This document shows, one piece after another, positions 1 through 9,126 of a stretch of 64,000 nucleotides of DNA. The notes below the pieces were generated by a model that was not told where the DNA came from, searched no databases, and was given only the letters and a program-made list of their open reading frames with translations. The position numbers were made by a program, and so were the translations under genes. Source of the stretch: JAPPHA01 sp965221575 (GTDB lineage: Bacteria > Pseudomonadota > Alphaproteobacteria > Rhodobacterales > Rhodobacteraceae). The stretch covers positions 930,001 through 994,000 of the forward strand of contig CBDCSM010000012.1 of NCBI GenBank assembly GCA_965221575.1, given 5' to 3'. Every line of letters starts with the position of its first letter. The stretch's first letter is position 1.

Positions 1-1534
1 CTTCCATTTGACCCGTCGACAGGCGATGCCCGGCGACGTTGATGACATCATCGGTCCGCGCCATGACGTAGCAATAACCGTCTTCGTCCTGGATCCCTGC
101 ATCTCCGGTGTCGTAGTAGCCTTCGAATCTCGAAAGATAGGCTTCACGGTATCGCTCGTCCGCGTTCCACAGCGTCGGAAGACAACCCGGAGGCAAGGGC
201 AAGCGAACGGCAATCGATCCAAGTTCACCTCTTGGAATTTCGTTGCATTCATCGTCCAGGATCCGGACGTCGTATCCTGGCATCGGCACTCCTGCCGAGC
301 CGAGCTTGACGGGGATCTTTTCCTTCCCCCAGGGATAACCGGCGATCGTGTAGCCGGTTTCCGTCTGCCACCAGTGGTCTAGAACCGGAACCTGCAGGTG
401 TGTTCGTGCCCATTCAACCGTGTCGGGGTCGGATCGCTCTCCGGCAAGAAAGAGCGCCTCGAGACAGGAGAGATCATAATCCGGAACCAGGTCTGCATCC
501 GGGTCTGCCCGTTTGATCGCCCTGAATGCGGTCGGCGCGGTAAACAGGCTCTTGACTCCGTGTTCGCTGATGACCCTCCAGAACGTCCCTGCGTCCGGCG
601 TTCCTACCGGCTTGCCTTCAAAAACGATGGTCGTGTTTCCGTGAACCAGCGGGGCATAGACGATGTACGAGTGACCGACGACCCAGCCGACATCGGAAGC
701 CGCCCAGAAGACATCGCCAGGATCAACATCGTAAATGTTTTTCATCGTCCAGTTGAGCGCGACCAAGTGACCGGCGGTTGGCCGGACGACGCCCTTCGGC
801 TTGCCCGTCGTACCCGAGGTGTAGAGAATGTATGCCGGGTCTGATCCGCGCACCGCGACGCAGTTCGCCGGTTCAACTCCTGCCTGGCATTCGTTCCAGT
901 CGACATCGCGGCCCGGAACAAGTTCTGCCCGAAGCACATCCCTTTGGAAAATAATACAGAATTCAGGGCTGTGCGCCGAGAATTTTAATGCGGAATCGAG
1001 AAGAGGCTTGTAAGCGACAACCCGGGACGGCTCGATCCCGCACGATCCCGCAATCACGGCCTTCGGAGTGGCGTCATCGATTCTCGCCGCCAGTTCTTCC
1101 GCGGCGAATCCGCCAAAGACGACCGAGTGTATGGCGCCGATCCGCGCGCAGGCCAGCATGGCGACGAGCGCTTCGGGGATCATCGGCATGTAGATCACGA
1201 CCCTGTCGCCCTTTCCCACACCGCGGGCCTTGAGCGCTCCCCCGAGCCGGGCGGTCGCCTGTTGCAATTCACGAAACGTCAGTTTCGACACCGACCCGGT
1301 GACCGGACTGTCGTGTATGATCGCAACCCGGTCCCCGTGGCCGTTCTCCACGTGCCGGTCGACGCAGTTGTAGCAACCATTGATTTCGGAATCCCCGAAC
1401 CAGGCATAGAATGGCGCACTGCTCCGGTCCAATGCTGAGGTTGGCGCGCGAATCCAGTCGAGAGCCTCTGCCGCGCCCAGCCAAAAGGCCTCCGGATTTT
1501 GCATCGACTCTTCATACACGGCTCGAAATGACAC
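1..1534 (-). CDS. prpE: Propionyl-CoA synthetase (acyl-CoA/acetate-CoA ligase family), 3' end outside window
   Basis: AMP-forming acyl-CoA ligase that activates propionate with CoA and ATP, supplying the carboxylase and mutase encoded just upstream. The frame is open for 511 codons and leaves the window at base 1, so the C-terminal domain is missing. I start it at GTG 1534, which is preceded by GGGAGGTG at good spacing; no ATG near the N-terminus fits. Visible motifs are the P-loop-like YTSGTTGKPKG, the HWWQTETG adenylate-site motif and YYDTGD. The wording around FLAGERSDPDT resembles PrpE more than Acs. It lies 46 bp downstream of the mutase gene in the same direction, so co-transcription is likely. 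An acetyl-CoA synthetase paralogue is the alternative; context favours propionate. Confidence 0.85.
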   Translation of the reverse strand, partial: MSFRAVYEESMQNPEAFWLGAAEALDWIRAPTSALDRSSAPFYAWFGDSEINGCYNCVDRHVENGHGDRVAIIHDSPVTGSVSKLTFRELQQATARLGGALKARGVGKGDRVVIYMPMIPEALVAMLACARIGAIHSVVFGGFAAEELAARIDDATPKAVIAGSCGIEPSRVVAYKPLLDSALKFSAHSPEFCIIFQRDVLRAELVPGRDVDWNECQAGVEPANCVAVRGSDPAYILYTSGTTGKPKGVVRPTAGHLVALNWTMKNIYDVDPGDVFWAASDVGWVVGHSYIVYAPLVHGNTTIVFEGKPVGTPDAGTFWRVISEHGVKSLFTAPTAFRAIKRADPDADLVPDYDLSCLEALFLAGERSDPDTVEWARTHLQVPVLDHWWQTETGYTIAGYPWGKEKIPVKLGSAGVPMPGYDVRILDDECNEIPRGELGSIAVRLPLPPGCLPTLWNADERYREAYLSRFEGYYDTGDAGIQDEDGYCYVMARTDDVINVAGHRLSTGQME

Positions 1535-1580
1535 GGACTTCACCTCCCCGTCTTCCGTCTTGTCTACTGCCCGGCCGTTT

Positions 1581-3728
1581 TCAGCCGGGCCCTCCCTTTC
1601 GGCTTCCCTGGATAAGCTCGAGGATTTCTCTCGCCGCGTCCGGAATTTTGGTCCCCGGCCCGAAAACCGCCTTGACTCCGTGTTCTTCGAGAAAGCCATA
1701 ATCCTTTTGGGGGATCACGCCGCCGCAGACAACAAGGATGTCACCCGCATCCCGCTCACGAAGTTCCCGCACCAGTTCAGGCGCCAATGTCTTGTGTGCC
1801 GCCGCCTGCGACGAGACGCCGATCACGTGAACATCGTTGTCGATGGCATCTTCGGCCGCTTCGGCAGGCGTTTGAAACAGGGGACCGACATCGACGTCGA
1901 AACCGATATCGGCAAACGCCGTCGCGATCACCTTCGCGCCCCGGTCATGTCCATCCTGCCCCAGTTTGACAACCAGCATTCGCGGGCGTCGGCCCTCGAG
2001 TTCGGAAAACCCGTCAACCTCCGAACGAATCCTGTTGAATCCCTCGTCCCCGCCGTGTGCACTTCCGTAAACCCCGGTCACCGTCTTCACGTGAGCCCTG
2101 TATCGCCCGAATGCATCTTCCATCGCTCGTGAAATCTCTCCGACAGTTGCACGGCTGCGGGCCGCATCGATCGCCAGGGCCAACAGGTTGCCCTTCCCGG
2201 TCGAAGCGCAGTTGCGCAAGGCGTCCAGGGCAACCCGGCACGCATCGCCGTCACGATTTTTGCGGACGCCCTTGAGCCGCCCGATCTGCGCGTCCCGAAC
2301 CGCGGAATTGTCGATTTCCCGGTATTCGATTTCCGGTTCCGTATCCAGCCTGAAACGATTGACACCAACGATCACCTCGGTCCCTCGGTCGATCCCCGCC
2401 TGGCGCCGGGCCGCGGCCGCCTCAATGTGCATCTTCGGAGTTCCATCCATGACGGCCTGCGTCATGCCGCCCTGATCGTCGATTTCACGGATGATCTTTC
2501 TTGCCTCGCCGGCAAGTTCGGCAGTCAGGGTTTCGACGTAGTAGGACCCGGCAAGCGGATCGACGACATTCGGTATCCCGGTCTCGTGCTGCAGGATCAG
2601 CTGGGTGTTTCGCGCAATTCTGGCGCTTTCCTCGGTCGGCAGGGCAATGGCTTCGTCGAAACTGTTGGTGTGCAGCGACTGGGTCCCTCCGAGGACGGCC
2701 GAGAGCGCCTCGTAAGCAGTGCGGACGATGTTGTTGTACGGATCCTGTTCCTGGAGAGACACGCCGGATGTCTGGCAATGCGTTCGCAGCATCAATGACC
2801 GCGGATTCCGCGGATTGAACTCGCTCATGATTTCCGACCAAAGCAAGCGGGCCGCCCTGAGCTTTGCCACCTCCATGAAGAAGTTCATTCCGATGGCAAA
2901 GAAGAACGACAGCCTTCCGGCGAACCTGTCGACATCCAGGCCTCGTGAAAGCGCGGCCCTGACGTATTCCTTGCCATCGGCGAGCGTGAATGCGAGTTCC
3001 TGCGTCAATGTCGCCCCGGCTTCCTGCATGTGGTAGCCGGAAATCGAAATCGAGTTGAATCGCGGCATGTGTTTCGATGTGAATTCAATGATATCGGCCA
3101 CGATTCGCATGGATGGCTCGGGCGGATAGATGAACGTATTCCGCACCATGAACTCTTTCAGGATATCGTTCTGAATGGTTCCCGCGAGCTTGTCCCGGGA
3201 AACTCCCTGTTCCTCGCCCGCCACGATGAACGACGCCAGCACCGGGATGACCGCGCCGTTCATTGTCATGGAAACCGATACCGAATCCAGGGGAATGCCG
3301 TCAAAGAGGACATTCATGTCCTCGACACTGTCGATGGCGACGCCGGCCTTGCCCACATCACCGACGACACGAGGATGGTCACTATCGTAACCCCGGTGTG
3401 TTGCGAGATCGAATGCCACCGAAATCCCCTGTTGGCCCGAAGCAAGGTTGTCGCGATAGAAAGCGTTCGATTCCTCAGCGGTCGAGAAGCCCGCATACTG
3501 GCGGATTGTCCACGGCCGCCCCGTATACATTGTCGCCCGCGGGCCTCGGACGAACGGGCTGGTGCCCGGAAGGCTGTCGACATGATCGACTCCGTCGAGA
3601 TCTTCCCGGGTGTAGAGCGGTTTGACGTCGATTCCTTCGGGCGTCCGCCAGATCAGGTCGTCCGGTTCCCTGTTCCTGAGTTCATTTGACGCCAACTGTT
3701 CCCAAGCCTTCAATCCTGAACGATCCAT
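1581..3728 (-). CDS. scpA: Methylmalonyl-CoA mutase, single-chain form
   Basis: Adenosylcobalamin-dependent isomerase converting (R)-methylmalonyl-CoA to succinyl-CoA, the last step of propionyl-CoA assimilation. The 715-residue product matches the usual length of the single-chain or large-subunit form. The N-terminal barrel carries the TMYTGRPWTIRQYAGFSTAEE region (about residues 67-87) and the C-terminal B12-binding domain has DGHDRG at 592-597, whose histidine is the lower cobalt ligand. I prefer ATG 3728, with AGGGAG upstream, over a TTG 21 bp further out. Neighbours are propionyl-CoA synthetase downstream and PCC alpha beyond a small antisense-strand gene. No methylmalonyl-CoA epimerase or MeaB chaperone is visible in the window. 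Confidence 0.95.
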   Translation of the reverse strand: MDRSGLKAWEQLASNELRNREPDDLIWRTPEGIDVKPLYTREDLDGVDHVDSLPGTSPFVRGPRATMYTGRPWTIRQYAGFSTAEESNAFYRDNLASGQQGISVAFDLATHRGYDSDHPRVVGDVGKAGVAIDSVEDMNVLFDGIPLDSVSVSMTMNGAVIPVLASFIVAGEEQGVSRDKLAGTIQNDILKEFMVRNTFIYPPEPSMRIVADIIEFTSKHMPRFNSISISGYHMQEAGATLTQELAFTLADGKEYVRAALSRGLDVDRFAGRLSFFFAIGMNFFMEVAKLRAARLLWSEIMSEFNPRNPRSLMLRTHCQTSGVSLQEQDPYNNIVRTAYEALSAVLGGTQSLHTNSFDEAIALPTEESARIARNTQLILQHETGIPNVVDPLAGSYYVETLTAELAGEARKIIREIDDQGGMTQAVMDGTPKMHIEAAAARRQAGIDRGTEVIVGVNRFRLDTEPEIEYREIDNSAVRDAQIGRLKGVRKNRDGDACRVALDALRNCASTGKGNLLALAIDAARSRATVGEISRAMEDAFGRYRAHVKTVTGVYGSAHGGDEGFNRIRSEVDGFSELEGRRPRMLVVKLGQDGHDRGAKVIATAFADIGFDVDVGPLFQTPAEAAEDAIDNDVHVIGVSSQAAAHKTLAPELVRELRERDAGDILVVCGGVIPQKDYGFLEEHGVKAVFGPGTKIPDAAREILELIQGSRKGGPG

Positions 3729-3821
3729 TGGTACTGTGACTCCCTGCAACCGAACTCGGATTCACGTGACTACGCAGAAAACGGATGCCACATGCGCCAC
3801 AGTATGACAAAATAGGCCGTC

Positions 3822-4241
3822 ATGAAAACGCTTCAAATTGGATTGGTTGCCGCGATTTCCACCGCCGTGGTTGCGCACGCTTCAAGCGACTCCATTTTCC
3901 ATGAATCCCAGGCGTTGGACTTGTCGGAATTTCTTTGGACAAACCGCCCGATCGTCGTTTTTTCCGACAGCCCGAACGATCCGAATTTCATTCGGCAACT
4001 GGAGTTGCTTCACGAACGCACCGAGGACCTTGAAGAACGTGACGTCGTCGTCCTGACAGACACTGATCCTTCGGCCACTGGTCCGCTACGCAAACAGCTC
4101 CGTCCGCGCGGGTTCATGCTGGTGATCATCGGCAAGGACGGAGAAGTCAAACTTCGCAAGCCCTTTCCGTGGTCGGTTCGCGAAATCTCGAGGGCGATCG
4201 ACAAAATGCCGCTGCGTCAACAGGAAGTCCTGAATCGTTGA
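3822..4241 (+). CDS. DUF4174 domain protein, secreted
   Basis: Small exported protein of 139 residues with an N-terminal signal peptide (MKTLQIGLVAAISTAVVAHA, cleavage near residue 20). The rest matches the DUF4174 family as I know it: a thioredoxin-like core without a CxxC motif, with a beta strand RPIVVFSDSPNDP near residue 45, followed by a middle segment VVVLTDTDPS and a late strand GFMLVIIGKDGEVKLR. Biochemical function is unknown. It is the only plus-strand gene inside the propionate cluster, divergent from the mutase gene (93 bp between starts) and convergent with PCC alpha, 9 bp from that gene's stop. It may simply be an unrelated passenger gene. Confidence 0.75.
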   Translation: MKTLQIGLVAAISTAVVAHASSDSIFHESQALDLSEFLWTNRPIVVFSDSPNDPNFIRQLELLHERTEDLEERDVVVLTDTDPSATGPLRKQLRPRGFMLVIIGKDGEVKLRKPFPWSVREISRAIDKMPLRQQEVLNR

Positions 4242-4250
4242 CACCGGGCT

Positions 4251-6266
4251 TCAGGCCTTGTCGTCAGCCTCTTCCTGTTTGAACGTCATGATGACATCAT
4301 CGACCGCGAGGTTATCCCCGACGCCGACGAGGATCCTGTCCACCCGCTTCCTCTTTTCGGCCCTGAGCAGGTTTTCCATCTTCATCGCCTCGACGGTGCA
4401 AAGCGCCTGCCCGTCCTCGACCTCGTCTCCTTCCTCAACGTGAAGCGCGACAACGAGGCCCGGCATCGGGCACAGCAACGATCCCGACGTATCCCTCGCG
4501 GTTTTTTCGATCATCAATTTCGAGAGCTCAAAATGACGAGGTGTCCGCACGTAGACGTCCAACCGTGCTCCACGATAGTGAATTCGAAATCCACTTGCCG
4601 TGTTCCGGGCTTGCAGAATGATCCGCTCGTCGTTGATTCGGACTTCCACGACACGTTGCCCGGGAGTCCAAGGAGACTCGACGCGATAGGTCTCGCCGTC
4701 CGCGAACGCGACGGTCGTGCCGGACGCATCAGACGTGGTTTCGACCGGGAAATCGCGCCCGCACAGGCTGACAAACCAGGACGTGCCGACCACCCGTGCA
4801 TGGTGCGACATCCGTCCGGAAATCCGAGAGTCCCGGATTTCCCGTACCCGGTACATTGCCACCGCCACCGCGGCCATTCTACGAAGGTCTGTTTCGTCGA
4901 GTTCAACCCCGCTGAAACCGTCCGGAAAGTTTTCGTCGATGAAACTCGTTGTCGCGTCCCCGGACACGTACACGCGGTGTCCCATCACCGCCAGGAGAAA
5001 CGGCAGGTTGTTGCCCACACCCTCCATATCGAACGCTTCAAGGGCATCGCGCATGCGCGGGATCGCCGTTTCCCGGTCCTTGTCGTGCACGCACAGTTTG
5101 GCGATCATCGGGTCATAGTGTATCGAGATTTCGTCGCCTTCACTGACGCCCGTATCGACCCGGACCTTGCCCTCCTCTTCGGGTGGAGGCCTGTAGCGGA
5201 TCAGCCGACCTACCGAAGGCAAGAATCCCCGGTACGGATCTTCCGCGTAGATCCGGCATTCGATCGCCCACCCGTTGATCGAAATGTCGTCCTGGGTCAC
5301 GGAAAGCGGTCGATCAGCCGCAACGTTGATCATTTCCTCGACCAGGTCGATGCCGGTTGTGAGTTCCGTCACCGGGTGCTCGACCTGCAGACGCGTATTC
5401 ATCTCCAGGAAGAAAAAGTTGCTATCCTTGTCGACAATGAACTCGACCGTGCCAGCACTTCGGTACCCGACGGCCCTCGCCAGGGCGACGGCCTGCTCTC
5501 CCATGAACTTCCGTGTCCCGGATTCCAGGAACGGGGACGGCGCCTCTTCGACAACCTTTTGATTTCGCCTCTGAATCGAACACTCCCGTTCGTTGAGATA
5601 AACGCAGTTTCCATGGGCGTCTGCCAGCACCTGGATTTCGATGTGGCGCGGAGATTCGACGAATTTCTCGACAAAAAGCCGATCGTCGCCAAATGACGAC
5701 AGTGATTCGGACGCGGCCATGCGGAAGCCCTGCCTGACGTCATCGTCGTTCCACGCGATTCTCATTCCCTTGCCTCCGCCGCCGGCGGAAGCCTTGATCA
5801 TGACCGGGTATCCGATCGTGCGCGCGATCGTGACCGCCTCGTCAGGGTCGGCCACGAGTTCGGCGCCCCCCGGAACCGTGAAGACTCCTGCATCGGTCGC
5901 GATTTTCTTTGCGGCGATCTTGTCGCCCATCGCGGCAATCGCATTGACCGGCGGACCGATAAACGTGATTCCCGCCTCTGAAAGAGCTGCGGCAAATTCC
6001 TGGTTTTCAGACAGGAAACCGTAACCCGGATGCACGGCCTCTGCCCCCGAATCCATTGCCGCTTTCAGGACTCTGTCGATATCGATGTATGATTCCGCGG
6101 CCGGTGGCGGTCCGATGTGTTCGGCCTCGTCAGCCATGCGAACATGCAACGACCCTCGGTCGGCATCAGAAAAAACCGCAACGGTTCGAATACCCATTCG
6201 CCGCGCCGTCTTGATGACCCGGCATGCGATTTCGCCGCGATTCGCAATCAGGATTTTTCTAAACAT
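4251..6266 (-). CDS. pccA: Propionyl-CoA carboxylase alpha subunit (biotin carboxylase + BCCP)
   Basis: Carboxylates its own biotin with bicarbonate and ATP, then delivers the carboxyl group to the beta subunit to make methylmalonyl-CoA. The 671 residues show the full domain order: biotin carboxylase N-domain (about 1-110), ATP-grasp with GGGGKGM at 162-168, C-terminal carboxylase domain (about 335-445), the BT linker region typical of acyl-CoA carboxylases, and a biotinyl domain with EAMKMEN, the biotinylated lysine being K629. Length fits PccA (660-670) rather than AccC (about 450). It lies in the same direction as PCC beta, with a small lipoprotein gene between. 3-methylcrotonyl-CoA carboxylase is the main alternative; the adjacent mutase argues for propionyl-CoA. 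Confidence 0.93.
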   Translation of the reverse strand: MFRKILIANRGEIACRVIKTARRMGIRTVAVFSDADRGSLHVRMADEAEHIGPPPAAESYIDIDRVLKAAMDSGAEAVHPGYGFLSENQEFAAALSEAGITFIGPPVNAIAAMGDKIAAKKIATDAGVFTVPGGAELVADPDEAVTIARTIGYPVMIKASAGGGGKGMRIAWNDDDVRQGFRMAASESLSSFGDDRLFVEKFVESPRHIEIQVLADAHGNCVYLNERECSIQRRNQKVVEEAPSPFLESGTRKFMGEQAVALARAVGYRSAGTVEFIVDKDSNFFFLEMNTRLQVEHPVTELTTGIDLVEEMINVAADRPLSVTQDDISINGWAIECRIYAEDPYRGFLPSVGRLIRYRPPPEEEGKVRVDTGVSEGDEISIHYDPMIAKLCVHDKDRETAIPRMRDALEAFDMEGVGNNLPFLLAVMGHRVYVSGDATTSFIDENFPDGFSGVELDETDLRRMAAVAVAMYRVREIRDSRISGRMSHHARVVGTSWFVSLCGRDFPVETTSDASGTTVAFADGETYRVESPWTPGQRVVEVRINDERIILQARNTASGFRIHYRGARLDVYVRTPRHFELSKLMIEKTARDTSGSLLCPMPGLVVALHVEEGDEVEDGQALCTVEAMKMENLLRAEKRKRVDRILVGVGDNLAVDDVIMTFKQEEADDKA

Positions 6267-6496
6267 GGAGGAGTCCCGTCGCTTCCCTGTATCCGCAACT
6301 CCCCGGTTTTAACCCGCAGTTCAAGCCGAACAAAGGGACACCCGGGATTTCCCGGAACCCGATTCCTTCGATTGTCTTGCAGTCCGGGCAGGCGAAGGTC
6401 GCCAATGGTAAACCGACGTTCGCGCTGATGTCTGGCAGGAGCACCCGACGCCCCATCTATATTTCCGGGCAGTTTCGTACCAACATAACGTTATGA

Positions 6497-6521
6497 CCGG
6501 GGCGGTTTTCACCGGCCCCGG
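6497..6521 (-). terminator. GC-rich hairpin between lipoprotein gene and pccA
   Basis: Ten base pairs with a single bulged G: the left arm CCGGGGCGGT (6497-6506) pairs with 6511-6521 around a 4-nt loop. Immediately beside it is the 12-bp palindrome CATAACGTTATG at 6484-6495. The hairpin lies about 30 bp downstream of the lipoprotein stop on the minus strand, where a terminator or attenuator would be expected. There is no T-run after it in either direction, so a classical intrinsic terminator is not supported. It could equally be an mRNA-stabilising stem. Confidence 0.35.
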
Positions 6522-6552
6522 CCATGAAAATCACGAGAAAAAGGTGATTAAT

Positions 6553-6699
6553 TTACGCCTTTCCCATGGATTCTTCTTCCATGACCATGTCTTCCATGGC
6601 GTCTTCCATCTCCATCTCCATTTCCTCTTCCTCAACCTGACCACAGGCGGCAAGGCCGAGTAAGAGAACTGCAGCGGCCACAATCTTTACTGTATTCAT
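6553..6699 (-). CDS. Tiny acidic, methionine-rich lipoprotein
   Basis: A 48-residue product beginning at ATG 6699, preceded by AGGAGA at 7-nt spacing. The first 20 residues form a lipoprotein signal (MNTVKIVAAAVLLLGLAACG) with a clear LAAC lipobox, so the mature peptide is predicted to be a lipidated tail of about 29 residues. That tail consists almost only of Glu, Asp and Met (QVEEEEMEMEMEDAMEDMVM and so on). The signal resembles entericidin-like small lipoproteins, but the tail does not. It sits between the PCC alpha and beta genes on the same strand. Function unknown; the Met/acid composition could bind metal ions, which is inference. A longer in-frame ORF upstream has no plausible signal and is rejected. 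Confidence 0.7.
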   Translation of the reverse strand: MNTVKIVAAAVLLLGLAACGQVEEEEMEMEMEDAMEDMVMEEESMGKA

Positions 6700-7183
6700 T
6701 GTCACTTCTCCTGATGGTGCCGGGACGCTAGCGCAATTGACCCGGCTGGGATTACCGCCAATGTGCGGTGTCTTGCCTCTTAGCACATCTTGCTGACCAT
6801 AAAAACAAGATGTTGTCAATTCCGGTGGATTTCGATGCCGCTTGCCGGGTATTCGATCAGCCGGTTGCCGCGCATCAATTCTGGACCTGCCGGACTGACT
6901 GTCCACAAGCGACAGGATCTTCGCCGACGAATTCTCATAGCCCCTGGCAACCTGCGTTCAGGCTCTCCAGATGCGAACATGACCTTGGATCCGGCTGGAT
7001 TTTCAGAGGCTCGGCCAACGATCCTGATGATGTGTCGGCTTGAACCCCTTGGGGGATTTCGCGTTCGGATCCGGATTTCAATCATCCGGCAGATCCGGCA
7101 TTCCTGCCGGACTGCGCCAAAAACCCCGCCTGCCACGCTCGATGTTTGCGCCCCGGTAACTCTCTTAATGCGAATCGCCAGGA
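6700..7183. other. Intergenic region downstream of PCC beta
   Basis: No convincing gene. Frames open here on both strands lack ribosome binding sites and family resemblance. An 8-bp perfect hairpin, TCCGGCAG at 7085-7092 with CTGCCGGA at 7104-7111 around an 11-nt loop, lies about 73 bp past the PCC beta stop and may act in 3'-end formation, although no T-run follows. The lipoprotein gene's ribosome binding site is at the left end of the region. Confidence 0.5.
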
Positions 7184-8716
7184 CTAAAGCGGCAGGTTGT
7201 CATGTTTTTTTCTCGGGTTTCTCAGTGTCTTGCCACGGAGCGCGGCGAACGCGCGGCAAACCCGCATACGGGTGTTCCGCGGTGTGATGACTTCGTCGAT
7301 AAATCCCTTTTCCGCCGCCACAAAGGGATTGGCAAATCGCGCTTCATAGTCAGACGTGTGCTTGGCGATCGCTTCCGGGTTTCCCGCCTCGGACCGGTAC
7401 AGGATTTCGACGGCTCCCTTTGCCCCCATGACGGCGATTTCCGCAGTCGGCCAGGCATAATTGATATCTCCCCTGAGATGTTTTGAAGCCATGACGTCAT
7501 AGGCTCCACCGTAGGCCTTGCGCGTAATCACCGTCACCTTGGGTACGGTCGCCTCACCGAATGCAAACAGCAACTTTGCTCCGTGCTTGATCACGCCTCC
7601 ATACTCCTGAGCCGTTCCCGGCAAGAAGCCGGGAACGTCGACGAACGTCAGGATAGGAATACCGAAGGCGTCGCAGAACCGCACGAATCGCGCGGCCTTG
7701 CGCGACGACTCGATATCCAGGCACCCGGCAAGAATCATCGGCTGGTTTGCGACGACTCCGACCGTGGACCCTTCAAGCCGGATAAACCCCACGATGATAT
7801 TCCTGGCAAAATCCCCCTGAATCTCGAAGAAAAATCGTTCATCCGCAATACTTTGAACCAGTTCCTTCATGTCGTACGGAGCATTCGGGCTGTCAGGAAT
7901 CAGGGATTCAAGAGCCGGGACTTCCCTTCCAGGATCATCATCGAAATCACGAACCGGCGCCCCCTGGCGGTTGTTGAGAGGGAGAAAGTCGAAGAACCGC
8001 CGAATTTCCATCAGCGTCTCCAGGTCGTTGTCGAATGCGCCGTCCGCGACTCCGGACCGTTCCGTATGGGTTTTCGCCCCTCCCAGTTCTTCTGCCGTGA
8101 CGATTTCATTGGTCACCGTCCTGACGACATCCGGTCCGGTAACAAACATGTAGGAACTGTCCCTGACCATGAAGATGAAATCGGTCATCGCCGGTGAATA
8201 GACGGCGCCACCCGCGCATGGTCCCATGATGACGCTGATCTGGGGAATGACGCCTGAAGCGAGGATATTGTTCTGAAACACGTCTGCGTAGCCTGCGAGT
8301 GACGCGACTCCTTCCTGAATCCGGGCGCCGCCCGAGTCATTCAATCCGATCACGGGAGCGCCGTTTCGCAACGCCATCTCCTGGATCTTGGAGATTTTCG
8401 CCGCATGGGTTTCCGATAGCGAGCCTCCGAAAACGGTAAAATCCTGCGAAAAAACATAAACCTGTCGACCGTTTATTGTTCCCCACCCGGTCACGACCCC
8501 GTCACCCGGGTAATGCACTTCGTCCATGCCGAATTCCGTGCAGCGATGGGTTACGTACATGTCGAATTCTTCAAACGAGTCCTCATCGAGAAGAATCTCA
8601 AGACGTTCGCGTGCCGTCAGCTTGCCCTTGGCATGCTGGCCGTCGATACGCTTTTGGCCACCTCCCAGTCGGGCGGCGTTCCGGCGGTTCTCAAGTTCCG
8701 CAACGATGCTGTGCAT
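7184..8716 (-). CDS. pccB: Propionyl-CoA carboxylase beta subunit (carboxyltransferase)
   Basis: Transfers the carboxyl group from biotin to propionyl-CoA. The 510-residue product from ATG 8716 (GGAG 8 nt upstream) has the normal PccB length, ending in the characteristic KKHDNLPL tail. Both crotonase-fold halves are present, with the oxyanion-hole glycines in SGGARIQEG and GPCAGGAVYSPA in the N-half and GAYDVMASKHL in the C-half. An upstream GTG would add 32 residues with no family resemblance and is not used. The stop codon is TAG, which shows that amber is an ordinary stop here. It is the first gene of the minus-strand propionate cluster, behind a candidate promoter at 8820-8849. Confidence 0.94.
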   Translation of the reverse strand: MHSIVAELENRRNAARLGGGQKRIDGQHAKGKLTARERLEILLDEDSFEEFDMYVTHRCTEFGMDEVHYPGDGVVTGWGTINGRQVYVFSQDFTVFGGSLSETHAAKISKIQEMALRNGAPVIGLNDSGGARIQEGVASLAGYADVFQNNILASGVIPQISVIMGPCAGGAVYSPAMTDFIFMVRDSSYMFVTGPDVVRTVTNEIVTAEELGGAKTHTERSGVADGAFDNDLETLMEIRRFFDFLPLNNRQGAPVRDFDDDPGREVPALESLIPDSPNAPYDMKELVQSIADERFFFEIQGDFARNIIVGFIRLEGSTVGVVANQPMILAGCLDIESSRKAARFVRFCDAFGIPILTFVDVPGFLPGTAQEYGGVIKHGAKLLFAFGEATVPKVTVITRKAYGGAYDVMASKHLRGDINYAWPTAEIAVMGAKGAVEILYRSEAGNPEAIAKHTSDYEARFANPFVAAEKGFIDEVITPRNTRMRVCRAFAALRGKTLRNPRKKHDNLPL

Positions 8717-9126
8717 GTCTATGTCTCCAAACCCCAATTCACGGAAGCTTCCCGTACAGTGCTGGTCACAACGACCGAAATAGCCGGTGTTGATGTCCCC
8801 CGGTTTAACCAAGTTGAGGTATATTCGGATACATCCGATTGCGGGTCAATTCCTTCGGCCTCGACAATTGCGTGCCTGCTTCAGTTCCCGGTTTTTCTCG
8901 TGTGCCTTGTCAGGCCACGGAAGGGTCTCGAAAATTCGCATTTCCGGGACATCGGCGGCATGCAGGGGGCGAAACGTCTGAAAAGGAATATCGAACGAAC
9001 ACCCGGTTTTTTTTGCTCTGGCGGCCCGTTTTCTGCTCGACCTGATTCCCAGGAGCCGGGAGTTCAAGGGCGTCATTGCATCACCGCAAAGAGGGTGTCA
9101 ACAATTCGGAGCAGACAACGCCTACC
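8717..9126. other. Intergenic region upstream of pccB
   Basis: About 410 bp between PCC beta and the cupin gene, both on the minus strand. It holds the candidate pccB promoter and a small inverted repeat (separate entry). The remaining open frames show no recognisable protein and no ribosome binding site. Confidence 0.5.
8820..8849 (-). promoter_or_regulatory. Candidate pccB promoter with palindromic operator
   Basis: On the minus strand TTGACC (8849-8844) is followed after 18 bp by AATATA (8825-8820), a plausible sigma-70 promoter about 105 bp upstream of the pccB start. The spacer contains the inverted repeat TCGGAT-AC-ATCCGA (8825-8838), placed where a repressor would block polymerase. 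No regulator gene adjoins it, so the binding protein is unknown. Confidence 0.35.

Noticed and set aside
4440..5696. 418-codon plus-strand open frame inside pccA
   Set aside because: Antisense to a well-conserved biotin carboxylase; His/Arg-rich text with no family resemblance, a common artefact of GC-rich codon use.
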